Source: JAJPJX01 sp964568355 (lineage in GTDB: Bacteria > Acidobacteriota > Terriglobia > Bryobacterales > Bryobacteraceae). From it: a DNA stretch of 9,839 bases. The translations under genes were made by a program, and so were the position numbers. Location of the stretch: contig CAZMRK010000626.1 in NCBI GenBank assembly GCA_964568355.1, forward strand, positions 1-9,839, written 5' to 3'. A model generated the notes under the pieces. The model did no database searches. It was not told where the DNA came from and worked only from the letters and a program-made list of their open reading frames with translations. This document shows, one piece after another, positions 6,202-9,839 of this stretch. Within the stretch, counting starts at the first letter, position 1. Each line of letters starts with the position of its first letter.

Positions 6202-7452
6202 TTGATTCGAGCCGTTAAAGGAACCCGAGACTTACTGCCCCCTTCCACCACGGTATGGAACCGCGTGGAAGCGATTGCGCGCGAGGTGTTCCACGCCTAC
6301 AACTACCAGGAAATCCGCACGCCGATCCTGGAAGAGACACAACTGTTCGCGCGCGGTGTGGGCGCCGAGACGGACATCGTCACCAAGGAGATGTACACGT
6401 TCGAGGACCGCGACGGCAGTTCGCTGACCTTGCGGCCGGAGAACACAGCTTCGGTCATCCGGGCTTACATTGAGCACCGCCTGGACCAGCGCCCGGGCGT
6501 GCAGAAGCTCTACTACATCGGGCCGATGTTCCGCCGCGAACGCCCGCAGAAGGGCCGCTACCGGCAGTTTTTCCAGATCGGCGCGGAAGCGATCGGCTCG
6601 GAATCGCCGGTGATTGACGCCGAAGTCATCGAGATGGTGGTCAGCATCCTGCGGCGCGTAGGCTTGCAAGGGTTCGCCCTGCTGATGAACTCCGTGGGCT
6701 GCTCCGACTGCCGGCCGCGGTACGTAGAAGCGCTGCGGGAGGCGCTGAAGGAGGTCTCGGGGCAATTGTGCGAGGACTGCCAGCGCCGCTCGGAGACCAA
6801 TCCCCTGCGCGTTCTCGACTGCAAGGTGGAAGCCGACCAGCCGGTCATCGACCGCCTGCCGAGCATCCTGGATTACCTCTGCGAGAAGTGCGGGCCGCAT
6901 TTCGCCGCCGTGCAGCAGTACCTGCGCGACCGCGAAATCGATTTCGAGATCCGCCCGCGCCTGGTGCGCGGCCTGGATTACTACATGCGCACGACCTTCG
7001 AGGTGGTGCATGGGGCGCTGGGGGCACAGAACTCGGTGCTGGGCGGAGGCCGCTACGACGGGCTGGCGGAGTCGCTGGGGTCGAAGATCCACTCGCCGGG
7101 CATCGGCTTCTCGATCGGTGAGGATCGACTGGTGATGAGCGTAGAGCCGGACGAATACGCGGGGACGCTCGATCTTTACATCGCTCCGCTGGGAGAGGCG
7201 GCCCTGCGCCACGCCGGCGTTCTGGCTCGCGATCTGCGCGGCGCCGGCATCTCGGTGGAACTGGCCGCGGAAGGCAAGCTCAAGCGAGCCATGGAGCTGG
7301 CCAACAAGCTGGGCGCGCGCTATACGCTGATTCTGGGCGACAACGAAATTGCAGCGGGCAACTATGCGCTCAAACACATGCAGAGCGGGGAACAGCACAA
7401 CGTGAGCCGCGACGAACTGCGAGCCAAACTGACCGCGAATGCACGCGAATAA
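6202..7452 (+). CDS. hisS: Histidyl-tRNA synthetase
   Basis: Class II aminoacyl-tRNA synthetase that charges tRNA-His with histidine; a cytoplasmic homodimer. The 416 residues show the N-terminal KGTRDLLPP, motif 1 around 38-65, LRPENTASVIRAY (78-90), motif 2 with MFRRERPQKGRYRQFFQ (109-125), the HisRS-specific LVRGLDYY (254-261) and motif 3 with GIGFSIGEDRL (300-310), then a C-terminal anticodon-binding domain (about 325-416). The insertion domain carries Cys pairs at 167/170, 190/193 and 227/230 plus Cys207, a pattern common in Gram-positive-type bacterial HisRS and possibly metal-binding. The start is a TTG: an in-frame TAA lies at 6193-6195 and no ATG or GTG follows it before the conserved N-terminus, so TTG at 6202 is the only usual start; an AGG lies nine bases ahead. 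It is packed against aspS, a pairing also known from Bacillus. Confidence 0.97.
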   Translation: MIRAVKGTRDLLPPSTTVWNRVEAIAREVFHAYNYQEIRTPILEETQLFARGVGAETDIVTKEMYTFEDRDGSSLTLRPENTASVIRAYIEHRLDQRPGVQKLYYIGPMFRRERPQKGRYRQFFQIGAEAIGSESPVIDAEVIEMVVSILRRVGLQGFALLMNSVGCSDCRPRYVEALREALKEVSGQLCEDCQRRSETNPLRVLDCKVEADQPVIDRLPSILDYLCEKCGPHFAAVQQYLRDREIDFEIRPRLVRGLDYYMRTTFEVVHGALGAQNSVLGGGRYDGLAESLGSKIHSPGIGFSIGEDRLVMSVEPDEYAGTLDLYIAPLGEAALRHAGVLARDLRGAGISVELAAEGKLKRAMELANKLGARYTLILGDNEIAAGNYALKHMQSGEQHNVSRDELRAKLTANARE

Positions 7453-7456
7453 TACG

Positions 7457-9232
7457 ATGGAAACTTCTGTAGCACTGGATTTTCTGGGCGACCTCAGGCG
7501 CACGCACACCTGCGGGCAACTGCGCGCTTCCGATACCGGAGCGCGAGCTTTATTGATGGGCTGGGTGCATCGCCGCCGCGATCTGGGCGGCGTGCTCTTC
7601 ATGCACCTGCGGGATCGCGATGGCGTCACCCAGGTGGTGATTCATGCCGATGCCGGACCCGAGGTTCACGCCAAGGCCGAGCAGATCCGTTCGGAATATG
7701 TCATCGCCGTGGAAGGCCGGGTGGAACGGCGCACGGCCGAGACGGTCAACCCCGCGCTCGAAACCGGCGAGGTCGAGGTAGTGGCGGAAAAGCTCTGGGT
7801 CCTGAACGAATCCCGCACGCCGCCATTCCCCATGGAAGAGGATGTGGACGTCAGCGAAGATGTGCGCTTGAAGTATCGCTACGTGGATCTGCGCCGGCCG
7901 CACATGCAGCGCAACGTGATGCTGCGCTCGAAAATCGCTTTCGCCACCCGCGAATGCCTGAACTCCCTGGGCTTTCTGGAGATCGAAACACCGTTCATGA
8001 CGCGCTCGACGCCGGAGGGCGCGCGCGATTACCTGGTTCCGAGCCGTGTGCAGCCCGGTCATTTTTACGCTTTGCCGCAATCGCCCCAGCTTTTCAAGCA
8101 GTTGCTGATGGTGAGCGGTTTCGAGAAGTATTTCCAGATCGTGCGCTGTTTCCGCGATGAAGACCTGCGCGCCGACCGTCAGCCCGAATTCACCCAGATC
8201 GACCTGGAGATGTCCTTCCCCCAGCAGGAGCGCATCTACGAGGTGATCGAGCCGCTGGTCCAGCGGATCTGCGCGGTCGCAGGCTACGAGGTTGCGTGCC
8301 CTTTCCCGCGTCTGATCTATGCCGAAGCGATGCGGCGCTATGGTATCGACAAGCCCGACCTGCGCATTCCCCCCATGCACCCGGTCGAAGATTTGCTGCC
8401 GGATCTGGCCGCTGCCGGTCTGCCACTGGTGGCGATTCACATCCCCTCGACCGGGGCGTTGAGCCGCAAAGAGCGCGATGAGCTCAAGGCCGCTGGAACC
8501 GAGCGAGGACTGCGCGTCTTCGACGATGCCAGGCGCCTGGAGCGCGACTATCCGGAGGCGATGGCCAAGGTCCGCGAGCGGGTCGGCGCGAAGGAAGAGG
8601 ATCTGCTGATTCTGGCCACCTGGGCGGGCGAGCCGAAGGGCAAACGTCCGGAAGAGACCGTCTACCAAGCTTGCGGCCAGTTGCGCCTGTTCGCTGCCCA
8701 GAAATACAACGATCGCCACAAGCTGCTCGATCCGAAGAACTTTCAGTTCCTCTGGGTGGTGGATTTCCCCATGTTCGAGTGGGACGAGGAAGAGAATCGC
8801 TGGAACGCCGCCCACCATCCGTTTACCTCTGTTCATGATGAGGATCTGGAGAAGCTGACCGCCGATCCAGCCCGCTGCCGCGCCAAGTCCTACGACCTGG
8901 TGCTCAACGGCGTGGAGCTCGGTTCGGGCTCGATCCGTATTCACCGCCGTGACGTGCAGGCCAAAGTCTTCGCCGCGCTCGGGTTTTCCGACGAGGAAGC
9001 GCATCGCCGCTTCGGCTTCCTGCTGGAGGCGCTCGAATATGGAGCCCCGCCGCATGGCGGCATCGCGCTCGGCCTGGACCGCCTGGTCATGATCCTGGCC
9101 GGTGAAAGCTCGATCCGCGATGTCATTCCGTTTCCCAAGACCGCCCGCGGGACCGACCTCATGTGCGAGGCGCCCGCGCCGGTTCCCGAGCGCCAGTTGC
9201 GCGAACTGGGCATCGCCATCCGCAAAGCCTGA
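7457..9232 (+). CDS. aspS: Aspartyl-tRNA synthetase, bacterial type
   Basis: Class II synthetase that charges tRNA-Asp with aspartate. From the ATG at 7457 it has 591 residues, close to the 590 of E. coli AspRS. The domains in order are an N-terminal OB-fold anticodon-binding domain (about 8-115; GWVHRRRDLGG at 35-45), the catalytic core with motif 1 (LGFLEIETPFMTRSTPEGARD), motif 2 with QIVRCFRDEDLRADRQPEFTQ (about 227-247), the GAD insertion typical of bacterial AspRS (about 300-420), and motif 3 GIALGLDRL (about 535-543). Leu43 in RRDLGG is the residue seen in discriminating enzymes, where tRNA-Asn-accepting ones usually have His. An alternative ATG at 7439 would add six residues and overlap the hisS end by 14 bases; neither has a clear ribosome site, so the choice of 7457, four bases after the hisS stop, is tentative. 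It is probably co-transcribed with hisS. Confidence 0.97.
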   Translation: METSVALDFLGDLRRTHTCGQLRASDTGARALLMGWVHRRRDLGGVLFMHLRDRDGVTQVVIHADAGPEVHAKAEQIRSEYVIAVEGRVERRTAETVNPALETGEVEVVAEKLWVLNESRTPPFPMEEDVDVSEDVRLKYRYVDLRRPHMQRNVMLRSKIAFATRECLNSLGFLEIETPFMTRSTPEGARDYLVPSRVQPGHFYALPQSPQLFKQLLMVSGFEKYFQIVRCFRDEDLRADRQPEFTQIDLEMSFPQQERIYEVIEPLVQRICAVAGYEVACPFPRLIYAEAMRRYGIDKPDLRIPPMHPVEDLLPDLAAAGLPLVAIHIPSTGALSRKERDELKAAGTERGLRVFDDARRLERDYPEAMAKVRERVGAKEEDLLILATWAGEPKGKRPEETVYQACGQLRLFAAQKYNDRHKLLDPKNFQFLWVVDFPMFEWDEEENRWNAAHHPFTSVHDEDLEKLTADPARCRAKSYDLVLNGVELGSGSIRIHRRDVQAKVFAALGFSDEEAHRRFGFLLEALEYGAPPHGGIALGLDRLVMILAGESSIRDVIPFPKTARGTDLMCEAPAPVPERQLRELGIAIRKA

Positions 9233-9340
9233 AGCGTCCGAAACCGGACAAATGCTTCCCGGAATCGAACGGCCTGGCGGGCGTAGCGGCCCGATGGGGC
9301 AGCCCTGCCGCGGTACGGCAATTGCTCATCTGCAGTGGCT
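9233..9340 (+). other. Intergenic region between aspS and the ADOP permease gene
   Basis: These 108 bases hold no gene that I can support. Besides the hairpin next to aspS there is a second five-base-pair inverted repeat (TGCCG, loop CGGTA, CGGCA) at 9306-9320, about 20 bases ahead of the permease start; it could be an operator or a chance palindrome. I see no convincing promoter hexamers and no purine-rich ribosome site before the GTG at 9341. Confidence 0.4.
9236..9249 (+). terminator. Short stem-loop just after aspS, weak terminator candidate
   Basis: GTCCG, loop AAAC, CGGAC forms a perfect five-base-pair stem three bases after the aspS stop codon. There is no run of T after it, so it does not meet the usual criteria for an intrinsic terminator. 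It could be a 3'-end stabilising hairpin, or chance in GC-rich DNA. Confidence 0.22.
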
Positions 9341-9839
9341 GTGTTCACCCTCTCGATTCCCGGGGACATCCGGTACGCCCTGCGGAGCCTGGGCCGAAAT
9401 CCCGGATTCACCGCCTCGGCTGTTCTGTCGTTAGGCTTGGGCATCGGCGCCAACAGCGCGATTTTCACCCTGGCCGACCGGGTCCTGTTGCGCACCCTGC
9501 CGGTGCCGGAGCCCCAGCGGCTGGTTCAATTCGATCGCCGCGGTGACTACATCGGCGGCCGGAGCATGTGTACCTCGGCCGACGAGGTCTATTATTTCGC
9601 CTATCCCGCCTACGTGGATCTAAGAGATGGCGGCACCGGTGCGCTGACCGGCATCGCCGCCCGGCGTCAGGAATCTGTTGATATTTCCAACGCCGGATCG
9701 GCCGAACGGGCTGCCGCTGAACTGGTTTCCGGCAACTATTTTGAGGTGCTGGGTGTCCCCGCCGCGATTGGCCGGACACTTACCTCCTCCGATGACCGAG
9801 TGAAGAACGGCGAACCGTGGGTGGTCCTCAGCTATGCCT
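9341..9839 (+). CDS. ADOP family ABC-transporter-like permease (MacB/FtsX type), 3' truncated by window edge
   Basis: N-terminal 166 residues of a probable acidobacterial duplicated orphan permease, an integral inner-membrane protein related to the MacB/LolC/FtsX permeases but typically encoded without its own ATPase. The start is recognisable: DIRYALRSLGRNPGFTA followed by the first membrane helix (SAVLSLGLGIGANSAIFTL), then LLRTLPVPEPQRLV, which matches the family pattern closely. The periplasmic MacB-like core domain then begins, with FAYPAYVDLRD and ELVSGNYFEVLGVPAAIGRTL. The frame stays open to the last base. Full-length members usually have about 800 residues with two permease halves, so most of the gene lies beyond the window. 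The start is a GTG at 9341; a GTG two codons upstream (9335) is equally possible, and the frame is closed by TAG at 9284-9286. Specific substrate and partner ATPase are unknown. Confidence 0.88.
   Translation, partial: MFTLSIPGDIRYALRSLGRNPGFTASAVLSLGLGIGANSAIFTLADRVLLRTLPVPEPQRLVQFDRRGDYIGGRSMCTSADEVYYFAYPAYVDLRDGGTGALTGIAARRQESVDISNAGSAERAAAELVSGNYFEVLGVPAAIGRTLTSSDDRVKNGEPWVVLSYA

Overview
This looks like an ordinary chromosomal, GC-rich, housekeeping-dense window from an Acidobacteriota genome, most likely near Bryobacterales/Solibacter. The strongest lineage clue is at the right edge: the first 166 codons of a gene matching the acidobacterial duplicated orphan permease (ADOP) family, a MacB/FtsX-like group greatly expanded in that phylum. 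The lineage call is inferred from family knowledge, not from a search.

Layout. Positions 2-154 may hold the last 50 codons of a plus-strand gene of unknown function. Next comes a minus-strand block, listed here in transcription order from right to left. A secreted S9 prolyl-oligopeptidase-type peptidase (6124-4103) is joined by a 4-base stop/start overlap to a membrane-anchored M23 (LytM-type) peptidase (4106-2787). After a 147-base gap with a good sigma70-like promoter come metK (2639-1476) and ahcY (1460-186), 15 bases apart. From a divergent 77-base region the plus strand carries hisS (6202-7452), aspS (7457-9232) and, after 108 bases, the truncated ADOP permease (9341 to the end).

How the genes work together. 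MetK makes S-adenosylmethionine from methionine and ATP. Methyltransferases convert it to S-adenosylhomocysteine, which inhibits them, and AhcY removes that product; the pair therefore supplies and clears the methylation cycle. HisS and AspS charge tRNA and form a tightly packed pair. The two peptidases probably act at or outside the cytoplasmic membrane, and their overlap suggests translational coupling.

I found no mobile element, CRISPR array, tRNA, rRNA or clear new system. The points most worth a second look are the metK leader, where a 6-base segment is complementary to the ribosome binding site; the S9-M23 coupled pair; a possibly leaderless start for the S9 gene; the short archaeal/thermophile-type AhcY; and the discriminating-type signature in AspRS.
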